A stretch of DNA of 64,000 bases from DASVWZ01 sp036392935 (GCA_036392935.1 DASVWZ010000156.1:1-64000); one strand, 5' to 3'. Shown: positions 46,678-55,247, counted from the first letter of the stretch. Notes: generated by a model not told the origin, from the letters alone. Numbers and translations are program-made.

Positions 46678-47538
46678 CTACTCCCTCACCAACTCGCCCC
46701 GTCTTCTCCAAAAATAAATCGCAAACGCAATCGTCACTAGCGGCAGCACCGCGCCAAACTCATCGATAAACCACTTCGTCCTTCCCGTGTCTCGCGTCAG
46801 CGGCGAAAAAATCAGTTGTATATAAAGGTTGTGACTCCCGTGCAGAATCGCGCCCGTCCACAAACTCCCCGACTTCAGCCGCAGCCACGCCAGTATGAAC
46901 GAATCCGCCACCACCATCACCGTAAAGCACGTCAACCCGTACCACGTCGGAGTGCCCGCATTGTAGTCCGCCCAAATCAGCCCCGGGTAATGCCAGCACG
47001 CCCAAACAATCCCGCTGATGAAAGCCGTCGCCGTAAACCCGCAAGTCTTGAACAACTCTGGCACCAGAAATCCGCGCCAGCCAATCTCCTCGCCCAGCCC
47101 CGAAGACATTCCACGCACCATCCCCACCGTTCCGTACAGCAGCACATACACCACGCCCGAAGCCGCCGGCGAAATCCGCAGCCCCATCTTGTCCACCAGC
47201 CCGTTCAAAAACTCCTGGTTCGGAAACCCGCCCAGCCCGCTCGCCCACACAATTAAATACGCGATCGTCGCGTACATCAGGGGAACATACCAACTCATCG
47301 CCGCATACTTTGCCTGCGGCCACTTCCATCCCAGATCGCTCAGGCTGCGGTCGTAAAACTTCACTGTCGCCATCGCCGCGAGGCCGGGACACCACATGAT
47401 CCCCAGCACATACATCCCGTTGCCCGCCGTCAGCCGGTGCGACCGCAAAATCAAAAAATAAAACACCGAACTGAACGCCGCCACCAGCAGCAGATACGTC
47501 ACCACCTGCCTGCGTGAATTAGAAGTGTCAGTCATCAT
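46678..47538 (-). CDS. CPBP-family intramembrane metalloprotease
   Basis: A 286-residue protein with about eight membrane helices. The CPBP/Abi motifs are complete: motif 1 EExxxR in 'GLGEEIGWRGFLVPEL', a His in 'VWACWHYPGLIW', and a third motif 'ILHGSHNLYIQLIF'. Family members include the CAAX prenyl protease Rce1 and bacteriocin-immunity proteins; the substrate here is unknown. Its stop lies 3 bp from the stop of the convergent gene upstream. Confidence 0.9.
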   Translation of the reverse strand: MMTDTSNSRRQVVTYLLLVAAFSSVFYFLILRSHRLTAGNGMYVLGIMWCPGLAAMATVKFYDRSLSDLGWKWPQAKYAAMSWYVPLMYATIAYLIVWASGLGGFPNQEFLNGLVDKMGLRISPAASGVVYVLLYGTVGMVRGMSSGLGEEIGWRGFLVPELFKTCGFTATAFISGIVWACWHYPGLIWADYNAGTPTWYGLTCFTVMVVADSFILAWLRLKSGSLWTGAILHGSHNLYIQLIFSPLTRDTGRTKWFIDEFGAVLPLVTIAFAIYFWRRRGELVRE

Positions 47539-47614
47539 GGTGCACTCACGACCTCATTCTGCCCGCAGTATACCCGACTCGCCAAGAACCAGGCGCTCAC
47601 GAATCGCTTCCTGC

Positions 47615-47734
47615 CCTTTGTGGTAACCAGGTTTTACTGATGACTGAAAACTGACGACTGACGACCGTTCTCTGCGCGCCCTGCGCCCTTTGCGCCTCAA
47701 AGTTTACCTGACAGTTGATAGCTGACAGCCGTTT
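47615..47734. repeat. Composite repeat, left copy flanking the toxin-antitoxin genes
   Basis: In order: a CCTTTGTGGTAA-like lead-in, heptamers ACTGATG/ACTGAAA/ACTGACG/ACTGACG (47636-47663), 'ACCGTTCT', nonamer TGCGC units, then heptamers CCTGACA/GTTGATA/GCTGACA (47707-47727). The same order recurs at 48467-48600. Confidence 0.75.
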
Positions 47735-47763
47735 TTGACATAGCTATCTCAAATAGCTATTCT
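47735..47763 (+). promoter_or_regulatory. Sigma-70-type promoter with paired ATAGCTAT operators
   Basis: TTGACA (47735-47740), a 17-bp spacer and TATTCT (47758-47763). The palindrome ATAGCTAT occurs twice inside, at 47740-47747 and 47753-47760, 13 bp apart. Only seven bases separate the -10 box from the antitoxin ATG, so the mRNA would be leaderless. Such paired sites suit autorepression by the antitoxin. Confidence 0.7.
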
Positions 47764-47770
47764 ATAAAAC

Positions 47771-48031
47771 ATGCAAGTCAGTGTCGCCGACGCCAAAAAC
47801 AAGCTGCCAAAGCTCATCAAAGTCGTCGAAAGCGGCCAGCCCATCACCATCTGCCGCCGCGGCGTCCCTATCGTCGATATCGTTCGCACCGCCAAACCCA
47901 CCTCCAAGAAGCGGGCCCTCGGCACCCTCGCAGGCAAAATCGCTATCGCTGATCCGAACTGGTGGAAGCCCATGACCCGCCCGCAAGCTGAAGCTTTTGT
48001 CGGCAGCGACGACTTCATCGGGGAACGCTGA
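47771..48031 (+). CDS. Phd/YefM-family antitoxin
   Basis: An 86-residue protein. It begins MQVSVADAKNKLPKLIKVVE and continues 'ITICRRGVPIVDIVRTAK', the Phd/YefM DNA-binding fold signature. The C-terminal 40 residues would wrap the toxin. The toxin gene starts 2 bp after its stop. There is no ribosome site; the promoter geometry suggests a leaderless transcript. It probably represses its own promoter through the ATAGCTAT pair. Confidence 0.87.
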   Translation: MQVSVADAKNKLPKLIKVVESGQPITICRRGVPIVDIVRTAKPTSKKRALGTLAGKIAIADPNWWKPMTRPQAEAFVGSDDFIGER

Positions 48032-48033
48032 CC

Positions 48034-48414
48034 TTGCGCCTGCTTCTCGATACCGCCGTCCTCATCTACGCCGTCAATTCGCCCAGGCGCCTTTCTCGCC
48101 GCGCCGCCCGCGCGCTCGAAAACCCGCGCAATCTTCTCGAGATCAGCTCCATCTCGCTCGCTGAGATTGCCATCAAATCCTCGCTCGGCAAGCTTTCCAT
48201 GACCGCTGCTCTCGCCCGCCAGGCCATCCGTGACCTTGATCTCCGCATACTTTCCTATACTGGCGAGCACGCCCTCGAGCTGTTCGATCTGCCCCGCCAG
48301 CACTCCGATCCCTTCGACCGCCAAATCATCGCCCAGGCCATCTCCGAACACATCCCCATCATCACCCCCGACGAGTCCTTCCGCCTCTACAAAAACCTCA
48401 ACCTCATCTGGTGA
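48034..48414 (+). CDS. PIN-domain toxin (VapC-like ribonuclease)
   Basis: A 126-residue PIN-domain protein with a TTG start immediately after the antitoxin stop. Metal-binding acidic residues are in place: Asp6 (LLLDTAVLIYAV), Glu44 region (SSISLAEIAIKSSLGKL), and Asp in 'QHSDPFDRQIIAQA'. A final Asp/Ser lies in 'IITPDESF'. The 'DPFDRLLxAQA' form is typical of the PIN toxins that pair with Phd-type antitoxins. It would cleave RNA when free of its partner. Confidence 0.88.
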   Translation: MRLLLDTAVLIYAVNSPRRLSRRAARALENPRNLLEISSISLAEIAIKSSLGKLSMTAALARQAIRDLDLRILSYTGEHALELFDLPRQHSDPFDRQIIAQAISEHIPIITPDESFRLYKNLNLIW

Positions 48415-48466
48415 TGTCTACCAAACTGAAGGAACACGCGCCCATCTCATACCTCTTTGCACCTCC

Positions 48467-48600
48467 GCATCCTTTGTAGTAAAGGGGTTTCACTGATGAC
48501 TGATCACTGATGACTGACGACCGTTCTTTTTGCGTCCCTTCGCGCCCTTTGCGGTTAAAGGTTTTAGCCGAAGGCTGATAGCTGACAGCTGAAAGCTCCC
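48467..48600. repeat. Composite repeat, right copy flanking the toxin-antitoxin genes
   Basis: The same order of elements as 47615-47734, in the same direction: CCTTTGTAGTAA-like lead-in, ACTGATG/ACTGATC/ACTGATG/ACTGACG heptamers (48492-48519), ACCGTTCT, nonamers, then AGCCGAA/GGCTGAT/AGCTGAC/AGCTGAA (48566-48593). It fills most of the 310-bp gap before PBP2. Confidence 0.75.
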
Positions 48601-48724
48601 CCAAACTTTCGTACCCAACCCCTCACTTTCCCGCCTGCCCGTCCGCATTACAATAGATCCATCCCCTGAAAGCACCCGGGATACCCGCTCCGTCGCGCCC
48701 TGCGCGCCCGGCGCACAGACTCCG

Positions 48725-50773
48725 ATGTTCGGCCGCGACGAAAAAATTTCCGGGTTCCGCCTCACCGCGGTGCAGTACATCATCCTCGCCATCTTTCTCG
48801 TCCTCGCCTACGGACTCTGGCGTCTGCAAGTCACCCAAAGCGATCTCTATTCTTCGCTCGCCGAAAAAAATCGCATCCGCAACGTGCCCATTCTCGCGCC
48901 CCGTGGCAAGCTGCTCGATCGCGAAGGCCGCATCATCGTCGATAACTATCCGTCTTTCTCCGCGCTGCTTCTTCGCGACTCCAATCACGACTTGCTCGCC
49001 GACTCCGACATGATCGCGCAGGGTCTGCATCTCGACCCCAAAGAAGTTCGGGCCCGCATCCGCCACGTCATGGGAGAGCCGCAGTATCAGCCCATCTTCC
49101 TCAAAGACGACATCACTCCCGACGAAGTGGCCTTCATCGAATCTCATCGCAACGAACTCCCCGAGCTCGACACCATCATGGCCCACCGCCGCCTCTATCC
49201 TCGCAACGGATTCATGGCGCACCTCATTGGCTACGTCGGCGAAGTCAGCGAAGACATGCTCAATCAGCCCGAATGGGAGCTCTACAATCCCGGCGATGTC
49301 GTCGGCAAATCCGGCGTCGAACTTGAGTACAACCAGCTCCTCATGGGCAAGAACGGCTCCCGCCAGGTCCTCGTCAACAGCCGCGGACGCGAAGTCGGCC
49401 AGCTCCAGGAAAAACCCGCCGAGCCCGGGAAAATTCTCAAGCTCACCGTCGATATCGACCTCCAGATCGCCGCCGAAGAAGCTCTCGCCGGACGCAACGG
49501 TGCCATCGTCGCCATGGATCCGCGCAACGGCGAAATCCTCGCCATGGCCAGCCGTCCCACGTTCGATCCCAACGATTTTGCCGTCCGCGTCTCGCGCGAC
49601 GAATGGAACAAGCTCGTCACCGACGATGACCACCCCCTGCTCAACAAAGCCATCCAGGCCCAGCTCGCGCCCGGTTCGACTTTCAAAATCATCATGGCCA
49701 CTGCCGGTCTGCAGGAAGGCATCGCTGAAGACATGCACGTCAACTGCTCCGGCGGCGCCAACTTTTACGGACGCTACTTCAAATGCTGGGTCGTCGCCGA
49801 GCATCGCGTGCACGGCTCCGTCGATATCGCCAAAGCCATCTACCAATCTTGCGACGTCTTTTTCTATACCCTCGCCGAGCGTCTCGGCATCGGCAAAATC
49901 GCCCAGTACGCCACCGAATTCGGACTCGGCCAGAAAACCGGCATCGACCTCCCGCAGGAAGTCACCGGCGTCATGCCGTCGGAGGAATGGAAGATTCGCA
50001 ACTTCAAGCAAAAATGGTACGCCGGTGAAACCATCTCCGTGGGCATTGGACAGGGTGCAGTCGCCGCCACTCCTATTCAGATGGCTCGCGCCATCGGCGC
50101 CATCGCCAGCGGCGGCCTCATCGTTCGCCCCCACGTCACCAATCCCACCGATCTCCCGCCCGGCATCGTGCCCGCATCGAACGTCCCCGACAAAGTCCAA
50201 CTCGCGCTCGACCCCAAAAACTGGGAGATCATCACCGACGCCATGTCCCAGGTTGTCAGCCCCGGAGGCACCGCGCCTAGCGCCCATTTGCAGGGCATCG
50301 ACTTCGCCGGAAAAACCGGCAGCGCCCAAACCATATCCAATGCCCTCAAGGCCAAGCTCGGCGCCGAAGGCAAAGCCAAATTTAAAGATAACGGCTGGTT
50401 CGTCGGCGTCACCCCGCGCCGCAATCCGGAAATCGTCGTCTGCGCTCTGCTCGAAGAAGGCGAGCACGGATATCTCGCCGCTCGCACCGTCGCGCAGGTC
50501 ATCAAGGCTTACGTCCAGAAAGAGCAGCACCAGCCCAGCAAGGTCGCGCAGGGCAATCAGAAAGTTGAAATCGGCGCCATCTGGAGCGAGCCCGGCGATC
50601 ACGATCGCGTAAACGATCAAGATAAAGATTCATCAAAGACGAACGCGAATCGCGAAAGCAACGCGAATGCCGAAGTAAACGAAGCCAACGACGACTTCCA
50701 TGCCGGCAACTTCGAAATCATAATCCCCCGCGGCCGCATGCCCCTCGCCACCGCCGCCCCCGGAGTGCACTAG
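48725..50773 (+). CDS. mrdA: Penicillin-binding protein 2 (elongation transpeptidase)
   Basis: A 682-residue class B PBP. It has a short cytosolic N-terminus and one membrane helix (VQYIILAIFLVLAYGLWRL), then the PBP dimerisation domain (about 50-230) and the transpeptidase domain. The active-site STFK lies in 'APGSTFKIIMATAG' (Ser about 318), a second motif in 'YQSCDVFFY', and KTGS in 'GKTGSAQT' (about 530). It cross-links peptidoglycan during rod elongation with RodA, whose gene follows. The C-terminal 60 residues are charged and low complexity (Asn/Asp/Lys-rich). No clear ribosome site precedes the ATG. Confidence 0.95.
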   Translation: MFGRDEKISGFRLTAVQYIILAIFLVLAYGLWRLQVTQSDLYSSLAEKNRIRNVPILAPRGKLLDREGRIIVDNYPSFSALLLRDSNHDLLADSDMIAQGLHLDPKEVRARIRHVMGEPQYQPIFLKDDITPDEVAFIESHRNELPELDTIMAHRRLYPRNGFMAHLIGYVGEVSEDMLNQPEWELYNPGDVVGKSGVELEYNQLLMGKNGSRQVLVNSRGREVGQLQEKPAEPGKILKLTVDIDLQIAAEEALAGRNGAIVAMDPRNGEILAMASRPTFDPNDFAVRVSRDEWNKLVTDDDHPLLNKAIQAQLAPGSTFKIIMATAGLQEGIAEDMHVNCSGGANFYGRYFKCWVVAEHRVHGSVDIAKAIYQSCDVFFYTLAERLGIGKIAQYATEFGLGQKTGIDLPQEVTGVMPSEEWKIRNFKQKWYAGETISVGIGQGAVAATPIQMARAIGAIASGGLIVRPHVTNPTDLPPGIVPASNVPDKVQLALDPKNWEIITDAMSQVVSPGGTAPSAHLQGIDFAGKTGSAQTISNALKAKLGAEGKAKFKDNGWFVGVTPRRNPEIVVCALLEEGEHGYLAARTVAQVIKAYVQKEQHQPSKVAQGNQKVEIGAIWSEPGDHDRVNDQDKDSSKTNANRESNANAEVNEANDDFHAGNFEIIIPRGRMPLATAAPGVH

Positions 50774-50801
50774 TGAGACGCGACCCCAGCTCTTGCCGAG
50801 A

Positions 50802-50829
50802 ACCGACGACCGCCGACCGACGACGCTCT
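50802..50829. repeat. Heptamer array (ACCGACG type)
   Basis: Units ACCGACG, ACCGCCG, ACCGACG, ACGCTCT lie in the PBP2-rodA gap. Confidence 0.75.
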
Positions 50830-50859
50830 TGCGTACGACGTAGGACGTGCGACGCTTCT

Positions 50860-50908
50860 ACTGACGACTGATAACTGACGACTGATGACTGACAACTGAC
50901 GACTAATA
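50860..50908. repeat. Heptamer array (ACTGACG type) abutting the rodA start
   Basis: Seven 7-bp units in a row: ACTGACG, ACTGATA, ACTGACG, ACTGATG, ACTGACA, ACTGACG, ACTAATA. The last base of the array is the A of the rodA ATG. No Shine-Dalgarno sequence is present between PBP2 and rodA. Confidence 0.9.
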
Positions 50909-51993
50909 TGTCCCGCTACATCTCATTCCGCGACTTCGATTGGCTCCTGCTGATCTTCGTTCTCCTCGTCTGCGCTCTCGGTGTCTGGGAGATTCGCAGC
51001 GCCACCGCTCACACCAAATTTGCCGGCGCCCATCTCAAGCAGATCTACTGGGTCCTCGGCGGCCTCGCCGCCATGTTCGCTATGAGCCTGCTCAACTATC
51101 AGGCCCTGCTCGAGCGCGTCCACTGGATGTACATCATCGCCCTCGCCTCGCTCGTCGCCGTCCGCGTCTTCGGCGAAAAATATCTCGGCGCACGCCGCTG
51201 GGTCAAAATGCCAGGAGGAGGCCACTTCCAACCCTCCGAATGGGTCAAGCTCATCCTTATCCTCGCCGTCGCCAAATACTTTGCCGACCTTCAGCAGCGC
51301 GAGCTCTCCTGGCCCGACTTCGCCAAAGCCGGGGCCATTGTCGGCATCCCCATGCTGCTCGTCCTCGCCCAGCCCGATCTCGGCACCGCCCTCACCTACC
51401 TGCCCATCGCCATCATGGGACTTTTTCTCGGCGGACTGCGCTGGAAGCAAGCCATGGCCGTCCTCATCCTCGCCGGCCTCATGATGCCGCTCGCCTGGCA
51501 CGTCCTCAAGCCTTACCAGCGTGAGCGCCTCACCAGCTTTATGGAGCCTCAGGCCGACTCCGAAGGCTCCGGATATCAGGTCATCCAGTCCAAAATCGCC
51601 GTCGGCGCAGGAGGCATCTGGGGTAGCGCCGAAGGCTCCCAAACTCATCTATCTTTCTTACCGGTTCCCCAAACTGACTTCATTTTCGCCGCCTTCGCCG
51701 AGGAACATGGTTTTGTAGGCGCTTTAACCGTATTGCTGTTATACTTCATTGTGTTGATGCGTTTGACTCAGAACGCGCAGACAGCGCCCGACCGCGCTGG
51801 CACGTTTCTGGTAATGGGTGTGGTGGCCGTACTGGCCTTCCACATCTTAGTCAACGTCGGCATGGTCGTCGGCTTTATGCCGGTTACCGGAATCCCTTTG
51901 CCTTTAATGAGTTATGGCGGGTCTTCCGTCCTGTTCATGTTTTTGGCGCTAGGCATCGTTATGAATGTCCGTATGCGCCGCTTTGTGAACTGA
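50908..51993 (+). CDS. rodA: Peptidoglycan glycosyltransferase RodA
   Basis: A 361-residue SEDS-family protein with about ten helices. SEDS motifs are clear: 'GARRWVKMPGGGHFQPSEWVKL' region (shown in part as GARRWV and QPSEWVKL), 'LAQPDLGTALTYLP' with the essential Asp, 'PQTDFIFAAFAEEHGFVGA', and 'GIPLPLMSYGGSSVLFMFLALG'. It polymerises lipid II during elongation with PBP2 encoded just upstream. The start codon directly follows a heptamer array and lacks a ribosome site, yet MSRYISFRDFDW is a normal RodA N-terminus. Confidence 0.95.
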   Translation: MSRYISFRDFDWLLLIFVLLVCALGVWEIRSATAHTKFAGAHLKQIYWVLGGLAAMFAMSLLNYQALLERVHWMYIIALASLVAVRVFGEKYLGARRWVKMPGGGHFQPSEWVKLILILAVAKYFADLQQRELSWPDFAKAGAIVGIPMLLVLAQPDLGTALTYLPIAIMGLFLGGLRWKQAMAVLILAGLMMPLAWHVLKPYQRERLTSFMEPQADSEGSGYQVIQSKIAVGAGGIWGSAEGSQTHLSFLPVPQTDFIFAAFAEEHGFVGALTVLLLYFIVLMRLTQNAQTAPDRAGTFLVMGVVAVLAFHILVNVGMVVGFMPVTGIPLPLMSYGGSSVLFMFLALGIVMNVRMRRFVN

Positions 51994-52352
51994 TAGGAAG
52001 AAGGCAATAAGCCGCCGCGCTTGCCATTCGCGGCCTTGAAAAAGATCAAGATTACGTTCGCCCTCGCGTTAAGGGGGCAAATCACCGGCAGGAATAGGAA
52101 GTCCGCCGGACAGGATTGAAGCGAAGCGTTACCGGGCAGGAAACGGCCCCCTCGGGTGAGAGAGCGGCCACAACCCCGCAAAACGCATGCGATCCGTGAA
52201 CAAGAGATTCCAGCTTGTACATCGAAATCAGCTCCTGGGTTCGCCCGGGGGTCAGGCGCCGTTTTTCGGCGCCCTTCGCACTGCTCTATCCTCCCGCTGT
52301 CTTCCTTGTCTGATCCGGTGATCTGCGCTGAAGGGCGCAGACCGGAGTTAGT
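51994..52352 (+). promoter_or_regulatory. Long structured leader of the RNase E/G gene
   Basis: A 359-bp gap without a gene but with several strong hairpins. One is GGCGCCG-TTTTT-CGGCGCC (52255-52273). The other is a long stem (52314-52328 with 52335-52346: TCCGG..TCTGCGC pairs GCGCAGA..CCGGA), which buries part of the GGAG ribosome site (52344-52347). Autoregulation through the leader is known for E. coli rne; this leader could work in a similar way. I could not match it to a known riboswitch. Confidence 0.55.
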
Positions 52353-55208
52353 ATGAACCGAGAATTATTTGTGTCCTCTACCCCGCATGAAACCCATGTG
52401 GGCTTGGTGGAAGACGATCAGTTGGCTGAGGTTTACCTCGAACGTGAAAACGAGTACACCCTCGCCGGCTCCATTTACAAGGGCAAAGTCACCCGCGTCC
52501 TCCCCGGCATGCAATCGGCTTTCGTCGATATCGGCCTCGAGCGCGACGCCTTCCTCTACGTCTCCGATTTCATGGAGCTTCAGGATGAAGACGAAGTCGA
52601 CGACATCCCCACCCAGCAACGCACCTTTCAACCCACCCCTGACGCCCAGCCGGTAAACGAATCGGCCGCCGGCGACCAAGAAGGCGACGAAGGCGCCCCA
52701 TCTTCTGAAGCCGACGGCAACCGCCAGAATGGCCAGCGCGATCGCGAAGGCCGGGGTAGTTGGCGCGGCCGTCGCCGCCGCGGACGCCGTGGCGAGCGCA
52801 TGCCCGAAGCCAAGTACGCCTCCACTGGCGAATCCCGCGAGTCTTCCTCCGAAAATCGTGAACCCCGTGAAGACAGCCGCGACAGCCGTGGCAATCGAGA
52901 GGACCGTGAGACTCGTGGTAACCGTGACGATGCACGCGAAACCCGCGGCAATCGCCAGGATCGTGAAGACTCCCGCGACAGTCGTGACTCCCGAGGCTCC
53001 CGTGGCGGCCGTGACCGTGATCGCGGTTCCCGTGATCGCGATCGCTCCAGCCGTGACAGCTACGGCCCACCCCCCGGATACCAGCCCATCCTGCTACCCG
53101 GCGAGTCCATCTCCAAGTATCAGCGTCAGGCCCAGGCCGCCGCAGTCGGATCCAGTTCCACCTCCACTCGCGAAGCCCAACCAGCCAAGTCCTTCCCCGA
53201 CGACGAGCCTCTTTTTGCCGCCGCCGAAGTCGACCAGCTTCTCCAGGCCTCACCAGCTGCTTCCACGGTTCAGGAAAACGAGACGGCCGCTCCCGAAGTC
53301 GGCACTGACGATTGGGACCGTGAGCAACAACGTCTTCATCGCATGAACGTTGCCCGCGTCTTCGGCGAAGAAGCGGAAGACAGAGCCATCGCCAACCGCC
53401 GCGCCGCCCAGGAAGAAGTCGAGAAAGAGGAAGACGAAGACGAAGACGCGGTCGATTTTCGAAAAAACGAAATCGGCGAAGCCGAACTCGTCGAGGAGCA
53501 GGCAGAAGCCAACGCTGCTCCGGTCATCCACGAAGAAGTCATTGAAGGCGAAGAAGCCGATCTCGCCGACTACGTCGAAGAACTCGATCAGGACGCCGCT
53601 TTCGAAGAACTGGAAGAAGAAACCCAATCCGCCGACGGCTCCCGCTCCACCGCCGTCACCGAACTCGCTGCCTCCGGCGAACCACCGGTAGATCTCGCCC
53701 CAACTGGTTCCGAGGGTATTGGAGAAGACACCGACGAATTCTTCTCTTCCGAACTTCAGGCCGCCTCCGGCGACTCCGAAGAAGACGACGAAGAGGCCGA
53801 GCTCGATGAAGCCCAGGCCGAAGCCGAAGCCCTGCTCGCCGCCGAAGCCGGCGGCAATGGCAACGTCGACCGCGCCGAAGTTCGCGCTCCCGCTGCCACC
53901 GCTGGCTACACCCAGCGCGCCCAGCGCGCCGGATACGAGCGCCGTGGCGGCTTCCGCGGACGCCGTGGCCCACGCGGCCGCTTCCGCCGTCAGGAATCGC
54001 GCCCGCTCCCGCAGATCACCGATCTGCTCAAGGAAGGCCAGGAAGTCCTCATCCAGATCGCCAAAGAACCGATCGGTAAAAAAGGCGCCCGCATCACCAG
54101 CCACATCGCTCTGCCTGGACGCTTCCTCGTCTACATGCCCACCGTCAATCACACCGGCGTCTCGCGCAAAATCAACTCTGAGGAAGAGCGCCAGCGCCTC
54201 AAGCGCATCATCCTCAGCGAGCGCGAAAACGGCCACGGTGGCTTCATCGTTCGCACCGCCGCCCAGGGCGCCAATGAAGAAGAGCTCCGCGCCGATATCC
54301 GCTTCCTGAAGAATCTCTGGAACGAGATCCGCAACCGCTCCGAATCGAGCAAGGCTCCCGCGCTCATCTATCACGATCTCAACATCGTCGAGCGCGTCCT
54401 CCGCGACCAGGTCAACTCCGATTTCTCCGCCATCTGGGTCGACACCGAGGCGGAATACGAGCGCATCCTTCGTTTCGCCACCCGCTTCCAGCCCGGCCTG
54501 GTCAAGCGCGTCAAGCTGTATACGAAAGAGACTCCGCTCTACGAGCAGTTCGGCCTCAACGAAGAAATCAACAAGGCGCTCAAATCCAAAGTCTGGCTCA
54601 AAAGCGGCGGATACATCGTCATCAACCAGACCGAAGCCCTCGTCGCCATCGACGTCAACACCGGCAAATATGTCGGCAAGACCACCCGCCTCGAGGACAC
54701 CATCGTCAAGACCAACGTCGACGCCATCAAGGAAATCGTCCGCCAGATTCGCCTGCGCGACCTCGGCGGCATCATCGTCATCGACTTCATCGACATGGAC
54801 GAGCGCCGCAATCGCCAGAAAGTCATGCAGGCCCTCGAAGAGGCCCTGCGCGCCGATCGCGCCCCGTCCAAGGTCCTTCAGTTCAACGATTTCGGACTGG
54901 TCGCCATCACTCGCAAACGCGTCAAGCAGTCGCTCGAACGTACCATAGGCACTCCCTGCCCGTACTGCCAGGCCACCGGATACGTCAAGTCCGTGCCCAC
55001 CGTCTGCGACGAAATCTACATCGAGATGCGCAAGCTCGCCAAGCACCTCGAGCATCCCGACGTCATGCTGCGCGTGAACCCCGAAGTCGCCAAGGCCCTC
55101 AAAGCCAACGGCGCGCGCCTGTTGAACGAACTCGAAGAATTAACCCACAAAACCGTCATCGTGAAGAGCGATCCCGCCCTCCACCAGGAACAATTCGACG
55201 TCAACTAA
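52353..55208 (+). CDS. rne: Ribonuclease E/G with a very large insertion in the S1 domain
   Basis: A 951-residue endoribonuclease of mRNA decay and rRNA processing. The protein begins MNRELFVSSTPHETHVGLVE, and the first half of the S1 domain ends near residue 75 (ERDAFLYVSDFMEL). About 475 residues of low complexity follow. These include an Arg/Asp/Ser tract (about 168-236) and a long Glu/Asp/Ala tract (about 340-510). The S1 domain resumes near 550 (ITDLLKEGQEVLIQIAKEPIG). The RNase H-like and DNase I-like catalytic core is intact ('LVAIDVNTGKYVG' near 765, 'IIVIDFIDMDERRN' near 808), as is the zinc-link CPYC near 868. GGAG lies five bases before the ATG, inside a predicted hairpin. Confidence 0.95.
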   Translation: MNRELFVSSTPHETHVGLVEDDQLAEVYLERENEYTLAGSIYKGKVTRVLPGMQSAFVDIGLERDAFLYVSDFMELQDEDEVDDIPTQQRTFQPTPDAQPVNESAAGDQEGDEGAPSSEADGNRQNGQRDREGRGSWRGRRRRGRRGERMPEAKYASTGESRESSSENREPREDSRDSRGNREDRETRGNRDDARETRGNRQDREDSRDSRDSRGSRGGRDRDRGSRDRDRSSRDSYGPPPGYQPILLPGESISKYQRQAQAAAVGSSSTSTREAQPAKSFPDDEPLFAAAEVDQLLQASPAASTVQENETAAPEVGTDDWDREQQRLHRMNVARVFGEEAEDRAIANRRAAQEEVEKEEDEDEDAVDFRKNEIGEAELVEEQAEANAAPVIHEEVIEGEEADLADYVEELDQDAAFEELEEETQSADGSRSTAVTELAASGEPPVDLAPTGSEGIGEDTDEFFSSELQAASGDSEEDDEEAELDEAQAEAEALLAAEAGGNGNVDRAEVRAPAATAGYTQRAQRAGYERRGGFRGRRGPRGRFRRQESRPLPQITDLLKEGQEVLIQIAKEPIGKKGARITSHIALPGRFLVYMPTVNHTGVSRKINSEEERQRLKRIILSERENGHGGFIVRTAAQGANEEELRADIRFLKNLWNEIRNRSESSKAPALIYHDLNIVERVLRDQVNSDFSAIWVDTEAEYERILRFATRFQPGLVKRVKLYTKETPLYEQFGLNEEINKALKSKVWLKSGGYIVINQTEALVAIDVNTGKYVGKTTRLEDTIVKTNVDAIKEIVRQIRLRDLGGIIVIDFIDMDERRNRQKVMQALEEALRADRAPSKVLQFNDFGLVAITRKRVKQSLERTIGTPCPYCQATGYVKSVPTVCDEIYIEMRKLAKHLEHPDVMLRVNPEVAKALKANGARLLNELEELTHKTVIVKSDPALHQEQFDVN

Positions 55209-55225
55209 CCGCTTTTGCTTGTGTA

Positions 55226-55247
55226 GGGCGGACACTCCTGTCCGCCC
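55226..55247 (+). terminator. Intrinsic terminator after rne (repeat copy 1)
   Basis: A perfect 9-bp stem GGGCGGACA-CTCC-TGTCCGCCC is followed by CTCTTTTGTTTTC. The identical stem recurs at 55426-55447. Confidence 0.75.

Noticed and set aside
52021..52200. Possible cobalamin riboswitch, RNase P RNA or other known RNA in the rne leader
   Set aside because: AGGAAGTCCG and GGGCAGGAAAC looked suggestive, but the conserved boxes of those RNAs are missing. Only simple hairpins can be supported.
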